Shown: positions 15,170 to 24,306 of the stretch, in pieces
Layout of the letters: each line of letters starts with the position of its first letter
Position numbering within the stretch: the first letter of the stretch is position 1
Assembly (NCBI RefSeq): GCF_018613235.1
Contig: NZ_JAGGQP010000003.1
Span: 186,001 to 250,000, forward strand
Source of the DNA: Bacillus sp. ISL-41
Lineage (GTDB): Bacteria > Bacillota > Bacilli > Bacillales > Cytobacillaceae
Direction of reading: 5' to 3'
DNA: 64,000 bases
Position numbers and translations under genes: made by a program
Notes under the pieces: generated by a model
Databases searched by the model: none
What the model was told of the DNA's origin: nothing
The model's input: only the letters and a program-made list of their open reading frames with translations

Positions 15170-15880
15170 TTAATGAAAGAATACTTTTTCAAGCGGCGTA
15201 TAGACACCGTTATTTTCTACAAGTGATGTTACTGAATCACAATACTGCAGCCGCCCCTCCTGCATGAACGCAGCCCTGTCTGCCAATTCCTCAACGAGAC
15301 TAAGGATGTGAGTAGTAAAAAGAATCGTCCTGCCCTGTTTTTTCTCTTCCAGGATAATTTCCTTGAAGCGGAACACCCACAATGGATCCAGTCCATTGGT
15401 AGGTTCATCGAGGACTCTAAGAGGAACATCCGGCAACAGCGCCTGCGCCAGTGAAAGACGTTGCTGCATTCCTTTAGAATATTGTTTAATCTGCAAATTC
15501 CGTACTTCAAATAAACCAACCTGGTTAAGAGCTTCCATAACTTTTTCATCACTTATTCCTCTTAACCTCGCAAAAAAGGTCAAAACCTCCAAACCTGTCA
15601 GCTGGCGGGGAAAGAGCATTTCATCCGGCATATATGAAAATAGTTTTTTGAATTCTTGTTTTTGCGGGTCGATTACCTTACCTTCCATCAGAATTTTTCC
15701 GGCAGTTGGTTTCATCATCCCTGTAAGCATTTTGATCAACGTACTTTTACCCGCTCCATTTCCGCCGCATAACGCAAAGACTTCAGGCTTGTTGATGGTC
15801 AAGTAAATGTCGGTAATCTTTTTCGTCTCACTATAATGTTTTGCCAGTCCTTCAATCCTGATCCATTCGCTGCTATTCAT
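15170..15880 (-). CDS. nosF: ABC transporter ATPase NosF
   Basis: 236 residues from ATG 15880 with GGGGGGTTAG upstream. Walker A GGNGAGKST, signature YSKGMQQRLSLAQ, Walker B VLDEPTNGLD and switch H in TTHIL are intact. It overlaps nosY by 8 nt. NosF with NosY and NosD forms the NosDFY complex needed to load or mature the copper centre of nitrous oxide reductase. The signature reads SKGM rather than SGGQ, as is common in NosF/CcmA-type proteins. Confidence 0.87.
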   Translation of the reverse strand: MNSSEWIRIEGLAKHYSETKKITDIYLTINKPEVFALCGGNGAGKSTLIKMLTGMMKPTAGKILMEGKVIDPQKQEFKKLFSYMPDEMLFPRQLTGLEVLTFFARLRGISDEKVMEALNQVGLFEVRNLQIKQYSKGMQQRLSLAQALLPDVPLRVLDEPTNGLDPLWVFRFKEIILEEKKQGRTILFTTHILSLVEELADRAAFMQEGRLQYCDSVTSLVENNGVYTPLEKVFFH

Positions 15881-16691
15881 CACTAACCCCCCGTTTCGTC
15901 CTGTACACTGTGTATAGGACAGGCAGTACCGTCCAGAGCAAAACGGCAAGTACAAACAACGTTTTCCCAATCCATCCATCTGCCCAGATAGTTAGGTCAT
16001 ATAGGCGCGGCCCGAATACTGATGCTCCGTCCAGCGACAAAATTGACTGGACACGGATCAACTCCACCGGATTCAGAAAGATGGACACAGTCAGCATTGG
16101 CAGCAGCCACTGCTTCATCATGAACATGCTTAATCCCATAATGATAAATTCATAGAAAAGCACAAGGAAAGCCCAGACAATCAGACTTATCCCCAGTGCC
16201 TGGAATCGCGTATTGGCGATTATGCCAATCATCATTGCCAGCGACAGAAAGATAGCCGCCAACATGATTGAATACAGATAAAATAATATCAGCAAGGAAA
16301 CAGAGACTCCTCCGCCAGCGAAGAAGATGACGAGCAAGGCTGCACCATATCCAAACGTCAAAACGGACCAGACGGAAACGAATAGTCCTGCATACTTCCC
16401 AAGGATAACTGCCCACGGCGAAATCGGATATGTCAGCAGCAGCATCAGCCCACGGTCTTCCTTTTCACCTGACAGGAACAGACTGCCGATCAGTAAAGAC
16501 AGCAAGGGAATCAGCAGTAAGTTGATATTCAGCAAACTGGCCGTCATCCGGTTAAAACCATCAAACCCAGTCCCGCCGGTGTTGCCAAGAAATGCGACCA
16601 TCACAGCCAGGGATGAGAACAATAAGCCAAAGCCGGCAAGCCAATGGCTTCTCATCATCAAGGTCATTTGCTGCCTCGCGATGTACCTCAT
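15873..16691 (-). CDS. nosY: ABC permease NosY
   Basis: 272 residues with six predicted membrane segments and the NosY hallmark LSGEKEDRGLMLLLTYPISPWAVILGKY near residues 75-105. ATG 16691 overlaps the nosL stop by 4 nt (ATGA). It forms the membrane channel of NosDFY, coupling NosF ATP hydrolysis to periplasm-facing NosD. The longer frame from a GTG at 16706 has no better site and is rejected. Confidence 0.88.
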   Translation of the reverse strand: MRYIARQQMTLMMRSHWLAGFGLLFSSLAVMVAFLGNTGGTGFDGFNRMTASLLNINLLLIPLLSLLIGSLFLSGEKEDRGLMLLLTYPISPWAVILGKYAGLFVSVWSVLTFGYGAALLVIFFAGGGVSVSLLILFYLYSIMLAAIFLSLAMMIGIIANTRFQALGISLIVWAFLVLFYEFIIMGLSMFMMKQWLLPMLTVSIFLNPVELIRVQSILSLDGASVFGPRLYDLTIWADGWIGKTLFVLAVLLWTVLPVLYTVYRTKRGVSDE

Positions 16692-17152
16692 TGCTCCCAA
16701 CTCCACTCATGTTTCTTTAATGTCTCATAATCCAGCACTTCGCCCATTCCCTGTTCATTAACATAGTCTTCAGCGCCCTGTTTATCCTTGAAACTGACAA
16801 CACCATTCGCCATTGGCGTCCAGAACTCAGGGTGGTACGCATGGAAGGCTTTTTCAAGCTCGACCCATTCCCCTGTGTCTACATCACGCACATATTGTTT
16901 TGCAGCATTTTCTTCCTTGAGATGTGCCTCCATCTCCATGAATTCATCCATACATCCTATATCATCGAATTTATACACTTCACCGTCAGCAGTGACGACC
17001 TCGGTAGCATAGTGCTCATGGGCAAGACCCATATTGCACACTTCGCATACATCAATCTCCGGGTTGATTTCCTCTGGTTCCATCGTGCTGTTATTGCAGC
17101 CCGATATTACCGCTGCCGACATTATCAATAAAACTCCAAGCTTTTTGTTCAT
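16688..17152 (-). CDS. nosL: NosL copper chaperone lipoprotein
   Basis: 154 residues with lipobox ISGC, then CEVCNMGL as the Cu(I) motif and FDDIGCMDEF, matching NosL. It overlaps nosD and nosY by 4 nt each, an unbroken translationally coupled nosDLYF operon. In Gram-positive nitrous oxide reducers NosL is membrane-anchored and hands copper to the NosD/NosZ apparatus. Confidence 0.92.
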   Translation of the reverse strand: MNKKLGVLLIMSAAVISGCNNSTMEPEEINPEIDVCEVCNMGLAHEHYATEVVTADGEVYKFDDIGCMDEFMEMEAHLKEENAAKQYVRDVDTGEWVELEKAFHAYHPEFWTPMANGVVSFKDKQGAEDYVNEQGMGEVLDYETLKKHEWSWEQ

Positions 17153-18495
17153 CGCAGTTTCCTTCCTTTCACAATGACAAGTATCGAGAACAAAATAAAC
17201 AGTATCCCTATAATTCCGGGGATTCTCCGGTCTATACTGTTCTGTTCGGTTTCCTGTAGCATGGTAACTGGTTCGATCAGCGGGCGGGAATCATACACAT
17301 CTGCCGATCCAAACGAAGGAAACAAAGCTTCCGCCTTGGTCCACAGCTTGATCGATGGACTTTCAAAAAAGAATTGCCAGTAAGGCTGTTTGCCCAAAAG
17401 GCGATCGTATAGTGACCCTGCCTTGTATGCTTCTTCTCCCACACCATCACCTGAAAGGTCAAAACTGCTGTAATCATCCCAGTAATTACCCTTCACTCCA
17501 TCATCGAGCCTCATATCTTCCCCAGAAATCTTTGATTGGACGACATTTCCGATAAAATTGTTTTCGGAAAAAGTGTTATTTTCATTCTTGCCCATGAATT
17601 CAAGGCCAACTTGATTGGCGGCAATCTGATTTCTGTTGATCAAGGTATCGACCCCATATTCCAGGGACAGTCCTGTGCTGTTCCGAAGAATTTCATTGCC
17701 CTCAACGAGGACATCTTTTGTTTCATAAATCAGGATTCCATAGCCGCGGAAGTGAAAGTGGTCGGTCACCTTGTTTTCAATAAAATCAATGCGTGCTGAG
17801 TCCATCACCATGAGGCCGGTCACATTTTTTTCCACATGGTTTCTTTCCGCCAGTATGCCTTCGCTGAACATAAAATGCATGCCATAGCGGGATTCACTAA
17901 TGTGATTACCTTGCAGCTTGATGCCTTTCGTAAAATCAAAATATATTCCATCCTGAACCTTGGCAATCTCATTCTCTTTCAGCAAATGGCCGCCTCCCTT
18001 AAACATATGGATTCCGTTCCCACGCTCAGAGAAATGAGATTCATTGCTTGCAATACTATTACCAAGCAGCTTGTTTTCATTGCTGTTCGCTATATAAATT
18101 CCATTATGGACATTTTTCAATGTATTGTTATTGATGACATTGTGATGGGCTTTTTTAATGTAGATTCCGCTGTCTTCCTGACCAGTACCGCTATTCTGGA
18201 TCGTGAGTCCTTCAAGAACCACATTTGAGGCTGTGATGGTGATGACATTCCCTTTTCCGCCGCCATCAATGATGGTCCCTTCTTCACCTTTTAACGAGAC
18301 TTCCTTATTGATCAGCAGACTTTCTTTATATACTCCAGGAGAGACAAGGATGGTATCCCCACTCTCGGCATCTTGTACAGCTCTCTGGATCGATTCGCCG
18401 TCCTCCACTTTGAACTCTTCAGCAAAGGCACTAATAGGGATGAGCAAAAGAAGCAAAAAGAAATTGATTGTAAATAGCTTTTTCAGCCTCCACAT
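17149..18495 (-). CDS. nosD: Nitrous oxide reductase maturation protein NosD
   Basis: 448 residues from ATG 18495 (MWRLKKLF), GGAGG 7 nt upstream. Signal peptide to about residue 27 (SAFA-EEF), then a right-handed beta-helix built of NNTLKNVHNGIYIANS-type repeats (pectin-lyase/CASH fold, residues 45-330), and a C-terminal membrane anchor (GIIGILFILFSILVIVKGRK). That is the NosD layout of Gram-positive bacteria. nosZ normally lies just upstream but is absent; the upstream neighbour is a divergent 37-codon gene. Either nosZ lies elsewhere or the complex serves another copper protein. Confidence 0.9.
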   Translation of the reverse strand: MWRLKKLFTINFFLLLLLIPISAFAEEFKVEDGESIQRAVQDAESGDTILVSPGVYKESLLINKEVSLKGEEGTIIDGGGKGNVITITASNVVLEGLTIQNSGTGQEDSGIYIKKAHHNVINNNTLKNVHNGIYIANSNENKLLGNSIASNESHFSERGNGIHMFKGGGHLLKENEIAKVQDGIYFDFTKGIKLQGNHISESRYGMHFMFSEGILAERNHVEKNVTGLMVMDSARIDFIENKVTDHFHFRGYGILIYETKDVLVEGNEILRNSTGLSLEYGVDTLINRNQIAANQVGLEFMGKNENNTFSENNFIGNVVQSKISGEDMRLDDGVKGNYWDDYSSFDLSGDGVGEEAYKAGSLYDRLLGKQPYWQFFFESPSIKLWTKAEALFPSFGSADVYDSRPLIEPVTMLQETEQNSIDRRIPGIIGILFILFSILVIVKGRKLR

Positions 18496-18736
18496 ACAGC
18501 TGCCTCCTCCCGGCATTATTCTCTTTTTAAAACTAGCAAATAAATGTGATGAAACCTTGAAATATTTGTTGGGAATCGTTGAAGTTAAAAACGAGATTTA
18601 CAGTGAAAACAGGAGTTATCTCGTTAAATTCGTGAAGTTTTCAGAATAGTCAAAAGTAATTGTGTCTATTTTGTGACAAATACAATATAATGTTATTAAT
18701 ATGCAAACTTTATTAAGGTTAAGGGAGGACTTGGAC

Positions 18737-18850
18737 ATGACCATCGTTCATATTTTAAACTTCTCCATTCCGATTGCGATGATGCTCGTGATCGGTGTCG
18801 GTATCGATAAAATGTGCCAGCCGGATACACCAGAACAGGAAGCCGAGTAA
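18737..18850 (+). CDS. 37-residue single-span membrane protein
   Basis: ATG at 18737 follows a strong AAGGGAGG, and the stop is embedded in a terminator hairpin, so this is a real transcription unit. The peptide has one hydrophobic helix (HILNFSIPIAMMLVIGVGI) and a charged tail with one cysteine (DKMCQPDTPEQEAE). It is divergent from nosD, with TATAAT-like sequence near 18687 and a TTGTGAC half-site just upstream. Such tiny membrane proteins often are accessory subunits of respiratory complexes; no family is recognised. Confidence 0.75.
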   Translation: MTIVHILNFSIPIAMMLVIGVGIDKMCQPDTPEQEAE

Positions 18851-18866
18851 TGATATCGGCTTTTTT
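18842..18866 (+). terminator. Terminator overlapping the 37-codon gene end
   Basis: GCCGA-N9-TCGGC followed by TTTTTT. Confidence 0.85.
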
Positions 18867-18898
18867 ACAGAAAGATGGTAAATAAGACAGGTAATTAC

Positions 18899-19012
18899 CA
18901 TTTCGCTAAATAAAAGAATTTTTCGCTATATAAATAAAAAATTCGCTATATTACCGGGAAAATCGCTATATAATTGAAAAAGTCGCTATAAAAACTTTTT
19001 CCACTATAAAAA
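18899..19012. repeat. 20-nt phased TCGCTATA array (reverse orientation)
   Basis: TCGCTA begins at 18903, 18923, 18943, 18963 and 18983 with a degenerate sixth near 19003, exactly 20 nt apart. It is the reverse complement of the TATAGCGA arrays and lies between two convergent genes. No GGAAATTCC hairpin is seen here. Confidence 0.9.
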
Positions 19013-19073
19013 CTACCCTTTCAACTTAATTTTTCAAGGCAATAATTCCTGAATTCAGGCTAATCTGCACCAC

Positions 19074-19108
19074 AAAAAAGCAAGATTCCACAAGGAATCT
19101 TGCTTTTT
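19074..19108. terminator. Terminator after MFS gene
   Basis: GCAAGATTCC-acaa-GGAATCTTGC with A and T runs on either side, active in both directions. Confidence 0.9.
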
Positions 19109-19109
19109 A

Positions 19110-20324
19110 TCATCCCTTAAAGACTGTTGCTGCTTTCACAAAAATCTTGTTCCCCTGAATGAAAAAGATGATACTTCCGAGGACTGCCAGGGCGATGAAC
19201 GAGAATAAAACGGTTCCTCCTGCTTCATTCAATAAGTAACCTCCCGCAATCGGACCAAGGAAATGGCCGATTCTCCGGAACTGTGCTGCTCCGAAATAGG
19301 TTCCCCGAAGTTCATCTGTTGCGAGCTGATCGACAAGATAACTGCTTGAGGGGAAAATCAAGATTTCCCCTATTGTGATGAAGACAATTGCCAATATGCC
19401 TGTATACCAACCTGTTACAAACCCAAATGCCAGCATGCCCGCCGACAGGAAGACTGCTCCTGCCATCATCACCTGCATCGTCTTGAATTTTTCTGCAAAG
19501 TGGCTGATCGGCATCTGCAGCAACACGACCATGATCGCATTGATGGACAACATCACGGAATAAACGAATACTCCGTTCGCAATCGAAGACTCAAGATATT
19601 GAGGAACATTCGACTCCATTTGTGAATATCCAAAATTAATGATGATGGTTCCTAATATTAAATACCTTAACGCCTTATCTTTGCCAATGATCTTCAGGGA
19701 GCTGGCAATCGTGACTTTAGAGGCTCCTCCGCCTGCCGGATTTCCCAGATTGTATTTTTTCATCATCAGCGCCAGAATCAAAACATATATGAAATACATG
19801 ATTCCTGTTACCATGAAAGCCGATTTTGCTGAAACCACTGCGAGATAGGCCCCCAGCAAGGGTCCGACCGAAGCTCCAATATTGATAGCCGTATACCTCA
19901 GAGAGAATGCTCTCATCCGCTTGCTTTTCTCCGTCAGGTCGGCAATCAGCGCCTGGCCGGTTGGTTCGAAAAATGACCCGCTCAAACCATTCAATGCATT
20001 AAGGATAATGAACCAGCCTGGTGTATCAGCAACCATGAAGCCAAAATAAACTAGCGACATTGAAAACAAGGAACCTATCATGACTGGCTTGCGGCCGTAT
20101 CTGTCTGATAAGTGGCCGCCCAGAAAGCCGCCAATTACACCTGATAACGGACTGATACCAATCGTGATCCCGATCAATACAGGGTGCAAATCAAGATTCC
20201 TTGAAAGGTAGATAGCAAGGAACGGCAGTGTGGCAAACGCTGAACCCCTTGCGAGAACAGTCCCGCTCAGCAGCACCCAGACAATCGGGTGGAATTGCCG
20301 ATAATAGTTATTAAGTTTATTCAT
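19110..20324 (-). CDS. MFS transporter (drug-efflux type)
   Basis: 404 residues, 12 hydrophobic segments. Motif A is present as GGHLSDRYGRKPVM between helices 2 and 3, and a second form after helix 8. ARGSAFATLPFLAIYLS at the N-terminus and FRRIGHFLGPIAGGYLL near helix 11 are typical of the MdtH/YttB-like drug antiporters. Substrate cannot be predicted. Single gene; GAGG lies 9 nt before the ATG. Confidence 0.85.
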   Translation of the reverse strand: MNKLNNYYRQFHPIVWVLLSGTVLARGSAFATLPFLAIYLSRNLDLHPVLIGITIGISPLSGVIGGFLGGHLSDRYGRKPVMIGSLFSMSLVYFGFMVADTPGWFIILNALNGLSGSFFEPTGQALIADLTEKSKRMRAFSLRYTAINIGASVGPLLGAYLAVVSAKSAFMVTGIMYFIYVLILALMMKKYNLGNPAGGGASKVTIASSLKIIGKDKALRYLILGTIIINFGYSQMESNVPQYLESSIANGVFVYSVMLSINAIMVVLLQMPISHFAEKFKTMQVMMAGAVFLSAGMLAFGFVTGWYTGILAIVFITIGEILIFPSSSYLVDQLATDELRGTYFGAAQFRRIGHFLGPIAGGYLLNEAGGTVLFSFIALAVLGSIIFFIQGNKIFVKAATVFKG

Positions 20325-20397
20325 CTCTTTTTACCTCGTAAATTTGGATTCCTAAATCATAGCAAATATCCAAATTTATGAAAATACCTTTTGAAAA

Positions 20398-20431
20398 ATA
20401 AAAACCGCCGCCAAGTAACATGGCAGCGGTT
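20398..20431 (-). terminator. Terminator after motB
   Basis: ACCGCCGCCA/TGGCAGCGGT stem with one mismatch, T-run on minus strand. Confidence 0.85.
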
Positions 20432-20438
20432 CTTCGTC

Positions 20439-21206
20439 TTATTGTCCCGGATTATTGCTTGTCCGCGGAAGGATTAAAATTTCTACCCGTCTGTTTCTTG
20501 CTTTGCCTTCTGCTGTGTCATTCGTGGCGACTGGCTGGAACTCACCGAAACCCTTGGCGCTGAACCAGCGCGGGTCAAGCTGTTCATTTTTCAAAATGAT
20601 CTTCATGAATTCGACAGCACGCATGACGCTGAGTTCCCAGTTCGATTCATATCTGGCTGTCCTGATTGGTACATTATCCGTGTGACCACTGATAATGATA
20701 TTGCGTGGAGGCTCCATGACCAGCAAGTCCGCGATTTCGTTGGCGATATTTATGTCGGTAGTACGGACCTCTGCCCGTCCCGATTCAAACAGGACATTGT
20801 CACGGATCGTCAGCAGCAGTCCCTCATCTGTCAGCTTCGTATCCAATTTATCTGTCAGCCTTTTCTCTTTAATATAAGAGTTGACCTTCTGCTGGATGGC
20901 CAGAAGCTCCATTTGATCCTTGGCGATTTCATCCTGATCATTCTTTTCTACATCTTCCTTGCGCACGTCCGGCGATTCCATCTGACCTTCAGGCATCGGA
21001 CTCTGGAACTCGAATACCCCTGTCCCCCCGGCGAATACATCATTGAATGCCTTTGACAGCTGCTGGAATTTGACGGCATCAACCGAGCTCATCGCAAACA
21101 AAACGATGAATAGTGCCAGAAGGAGGGTGAGCAAATCCGCATACGGAATCAGCCAGGACTCGTCCATATGCTCTTCGTGATGCTTTTTCTTCCTTTTCCT
21201 ACTCAT
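20439..21206 (-). CDS. motB: Flagellar stator protein MotB
   Basis: 255 residues from ATG 21206, inside the motA 3' end (8-nt overlap). A single membrane helix carries the ion-binding aspartate (SWLIPYADLLTLLLALFIVLF), followed by a plug/linker and a C-terminal OmpA-like peptidoglycan-binding domain (ISGHTDNVPIRTARYESNWELSVMRA...ARNRRVEI). It anchors the stator to the cell wall. The helix resembles proton-type MotB, but the coupling ion cannot be proven. Confidence 0.95.
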   Translation of the reverse strand: MSRKRKKKHHEEHMDESWLIPYADLLTLLLALFIVLFAMSSVDAVKFQQLSKAFNDVFAGGTGVFEFQSPMPEGQMESPDVRKEDVEKNDQDEIAKDQMELLAIQQKVNSYIKEKRLTDKLDTKLTDEGLLLTIRDNVLFESGRAEVRTTDINIANEIADLLVMEPPRNIIISGHTDNVPIRTARYESNWELSVMRAVEFMKIILKNEQLDPRWFSAKGFGEFQPVATNDTAEGKARNRRVEILILPRTSNNPGQ

Positions 21207-21993
21207 CCTTCGCCACGCCGCTTTCCTCAAGGATCAGTTTCCGTTCGCCTGCAGGCAAATAAGAAGCAAGTTTTTGTTCAATCACTCTGGGTGCTTCCCC
21301 TTCTAGGATTGAGAGGATTCCTTCTATCATCATGTATTTTACTTGAGCCTCTTGCTTTGATTTCCTCTTCAACTTATTGGCGAATGGATGCCATAAAACA
21401 TAACCAGTGAAAATCCCCAATAATGTCGCAACGAAAGCCGCACTGATCGCTTTACCTAACTCTTCCGTATTGTCCATATGACTCAGCGCCGCAATCAAAC
21501 CAACTACCGCTCCAAGAACACCTAGTGTCGGGGCATATGTGCCAGCCTGGGTAAAAATAGCCGCTCCTGAAAGGTGGCGTTCTTCCATCGCTTCCACTTC
21601 TTCTGTTAAAACATCCCTGATATAATCAGCGCTCTGGCCGTCTACCGCAAGTGAAAGGCCATTCTTGAGAAATTCATCATCAATTTCACTTGTTTTCGCT
21701 TCAAGTGCAAGCAAACCCTCTTTCCGTGCCAGCTGCGCCCATTCTGAAAATAAACGGATCAGTGATGGTAAATCAGCACTTTCCTGTTCTTTGAATAAAA
21801 TCTTGAAAAGTTTGGGCACTTTCTTCAACTCTTTTGCAGGAAAGGCAATTGTTACCGCTGCGACAGTACCCACTATTATGATTAAGATCGCTGCTGGATT
21901 AGCAAGGGCGGTCACACTTACGCCTTTGAACACCATCCCGACTCCTACCGCAATGATCGCTAATATGACACCAATGATCGACGACTTATCCAT
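21199..21993 (-). CDS. motA: Flagellar stator protein MotA
   Basis: 264 residues with four membrane helices; the cytoplasmic loop carries the charged residues that contact the rotor (LARKEGLLALEA, and the following ExxDDEFLKNGL), and TLGVLGAVVGLIAAL / AFVATLLGIFTGYVLWHP form helices 3 and 4. GGGGAG lies 6 nt before the ATG. Together with MotB it makes the proton channel that turns the flagellum. Translationally coupled to motB. Confidence 0.95.
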   Translation of the reverse strand: MDKSSIIGVILAIIAVGVGMVFKGVSVTALANPAAILIIIVGTVAAVTIAFPAKELKKVPKLFKILFKEQESADLPSLIRLFSEWAQLARKEGLLALEAKTSEIDDEFLKNGLSLAVDGQSADYIRDVLTEEVEAMEERHLSGAAIFTQAGTYAPTLGVLGAVVGLIAALSHMDNTEELGKAISAAFVATLLGIFTGYVLWHPFANKLKRKSKQEAQVKYMMIEGILSILEGEAPRVIEQKLASYLPAGERKLILEESGVAKDE

Positions 21994-22125
21994 GTACGAC
22001 TCCCCTGTCTGCTTTACTTCTATTTCTGTCTTAAGCTCTTAAACTGTCATAATATCTCTTTTTATTTCGACATATTTCAAAAAATCTTAAGTGATGGCCT
22101 GTAAAAATAATTTTTTCATGAACAA

Positions 22126-22153
22126 TAAAGATTCATATTTCTTATGCCGATAT
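22126..22153 (+). promoter_or_regulatory. Sigma-D promoter of chemoreceptor gene
   Basis: TAAA (22126-22129), 16-nt spacer, GCCGATAT (22146-22153), an exact match to the motility sigma factor consensus. It lies about 40 nt before the start codon. Confidence 0.88.
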
Positions 22154-22193
22154 AGTATAAGAAAGAACTAAGAACATCTAAGGAGGCTTTTAC

Positions 22194-23675
22194 GTGGAGG
22201 CTATTCAAAATCTCCGCAGGCAGGATACGAAAAAGAAGAACATCTTGATGCTCAGCACTTATTCGGTATCCTTGATTGCGACCGCAGCATACACCATTAT
22301 CGAAAAAGAAATATTTTTAAAAACAGCGGTTTATGTAAGTGAATTAGTATTTTTCGTCTTGTTTTTCCTGATATTCCAGCTATGGCTTAAGAAGGAGTCC
22401 TTGTTCCCTTATGCCGCTTTTGCTGCGATCTTCATCCATCACTTCTTTTATATCGGAATGTTTGGAGGCAACGGTGCATTTTTGCTCGTCCTGCTGTTCC
22501 TGGCGGTCTTTTCAGCCATCCATTTTGATATAAAAATCTTTGTTACCGGATTCACCCTCGGCCTTGTTGCAGTTGTAATGAATACCATGCTGGCGACAGA
22601 AAACCAGGATTTTTTAAGCAGCACCTTCACGGCGATTTTACTTTGTTATATTTTGATTGGCGTCGTGCTGTTCGTCTTGATCCGCTTGAACAGGAATGCC
22701 TTTAAATCGTTGGAGACCTTCCTTGCTGATTCTGAAAACGAAAAGGTCCGTAAAGAACAGCACAGCGCTTTGCTCCATGGTGAACTTCTTGTCGTTACTG
22801 AAAGCCTTGGTAAGATTAATGAACAAATCCAGACCCATCTGTCTTCGCAAACAGAAATGAAAATCGCTGTAAATGAAATTTCTGCCGGAAGCCAGGTTCA
22901 GACGGAACAGATCAACCAAATTTCCGAAAATGCAGAACTGACAAAGCAAAGAATGGATGAAATGTCCGATATGTCCGTCCTGCTCTCTGACAATACTTTG
23001 CAGGCTGCTAAAGCATCCGAGAGCGGCTCCGTGAAACTCACCGAGCTCCAGGGCGACATGAAAGAGCTGGCTGCTTCAATCTCCGAACTCAGCCAGACAT
23101 TCTCCATGCTCACGAAGAAGATAGAGGAAACGAACGGATTCATCGTCAACATCCGCAACATAACAGAGCAAACGAATCTGCTTGCGCTCAATGCATCGAT
23201 TGAAGCTGCTCGCGCCGGTGAGGCAGGCAAAGGCTTCTCGGTTGTTGCCAACGAAATCCGCAAGCTGGCGGAAATGACGAAAGAAACAGCAATCCAGATT
23301 ACCGAAAACCTTACTTCTGTTAATGAAACAAACTCAGCCGCTCTGGAAAAAATGAACGACAGCAGCGAAAAGCTGGCAGAGAGCCGTTCCGCAGTCGGAG
23401 AGGTTTCCGGTTTCTTCACAGAAGTCAGCAGCACCCTTCGTGAACTGACGAACCAATTCAGCCAATTTGAATTGACTGTCAGTGATGTTAAAAACCAGAC
23501 AGGCGATGTCGAAGCCTCAACACGTGAACTTGCGGCCATCATCGAACAGGCAACAGCAGGCCTGGAAGAAATGAACGCAACAATTGAAACTTTGAACGAC
23601 GATAATCAGACAATCGCTGCTTATGTCAGCCAAACAGCAACCGCTGCTGAAAAAATTAAATCACTAGGCGCCTAA
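22194..23675 (+). CDS. Methyl-accepting chemotaxis protein (6TM N-terminus)
   Basis: 493 residues from GTG 22194 with AAGGAGG 7 nt upstream. Residues 15-165 contain about six membrane helices with almost no extracellular domain; the rest is a coiled-coil signalling domain whose tip ([38 protein letters not shown]) binds CheA and CheW. No HAMP domain is obvious. A sensor without a periplasmic domain suggests sensing within the membrane (energy state, lipid-soluble ligand or temperature). Driven by a sigma-D promoter. Confidence 0.93.
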   Translation: MEAIQNLRRQDTKKKNILMLSTYSVSLIATAAYTIIEKEIFLKTAVYVSELVFFVLFFLIFQLWLKKESLFPYAAFAAIFIHHFFYIGMFGGNGAFLLVLLFLAVFSAIHFDIKIFVTGFTLGLVAVVMNTMLATENQDFLSSTFTAILLCYILIGVVLFVLIRLNRNAFKSLETFLADSENEKVRKEQHSALLHGELLVVTESLGKINEQIQTHLSSQTEMKIAVNEISAGSQVQTEQINQISENAELTKQRMDEMSDMSVLLSDNTLQAAKASESGSVKLTELQGDMKELAASISELSQTFSMLTKKIEETNGFIVNIRNITEQTNLLALNASIEAARAGEAGKGFSVVANEIRKLAEMTKETAIQITENLTSVNETNSAALEKMNDSSEKLAESRSAVGEVSGFFTEVSSTLRELTNQFSQFELTVSDVKNQTGDVEASTRELAAIIEQATAGLEEMNATIETLNDDNQTIAAYVSQTATAAEKIKSLGA

Positions 23676-23712
23676 GCGTCTTGTCCATTTCAACGGACAC
23701 AGACGCCTAATA

Positions 23713-23755
23713 ACAAAAGGGCCAGGCTGGATTTCTCCGCCTGGCCCCTTTTTTA
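23713..23755. terminator. Bidirectional terminator between chemoreceptor and DUF1992 genes
   Basis: GGGCCAGGC...GCCTGGCCC with A run before and T run after. Confidence 0.92.
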
Positions 23756-24127
23756 TAGTAATTTCTTTTCAATCTTCCGCTCGTAATTTTTAAACAGGGA
23801 GGAATTTGTTTTAGCTCCCCGGCTGGACATGATTTTATTGTACCTTAGAAGCTTCTGACTAAGTTCCTGGTTCAGTTTGTTTTTCTCATCAGGATTTTCA
23901 CAGTTGCGAATCAGGTCCTCGATGGACATCACTTCCTGCCTGAGCCTCTGTTCTTCCGGAGAGAATCCGGCATTTTTCAGCATCTTGTAGGCCATTCTCA
24001 GATCCTCTGGCACAGCTGACATATCTTCCAGATTCAAAGGCTTGCCGAAACCAGGCAAGTTTTCAAACTCTCCGTCCTTATATGCACGCTTGATTCGATC
24101 CTCCGACACCACCATGGAAAAATCCAC
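23753..24127 (-). CDS. DUF1992 (DnaJ-like C-terminal) protein, YhdN-like
   Basis: 124 residues. MDFSMVVSEDRIKRAYKDGEFENLPGFGKPLNLED is the conserved head of the DUF1992 family (the ENLPG.GKPL motif). GTG 24127 is preferred since it gives the family's MDF start with GGAG 8 nt upstream; ATG 24115 is an alternative with AGGTGG. Homologues occur as DnaJ-associated or stand-alone proteins; function is unknown. Confidence 0.85.
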   Translation of the reverse strand: MDFSMVVSEDRIKRAYKDGEFENLPGFGKPLNLEDMSAVPEDLRMAYKMLKNAGFSPEEQRLRQEVMSIEDLIRNCENPDEKNKLNQELSQKLLRYNKIMSSRGAKTNSSLFKNYERKIEKKLL

Positions 24128-24306
24128 CTGAACCACTCCAGTACTCCAATTTTAGTATTTCTACTATCATTATATTATTTTAATCCATTTTTTTCTAATT
24201 TTAAAATTTGGTAAAAGAGATTATTTTATCACGCTAAAGGTTTAAAGAGTTAGCAAGCAGGTTATTTAGTATGTAAAATAATTACACATCAAGGGGTGTC
24301 GACAAG

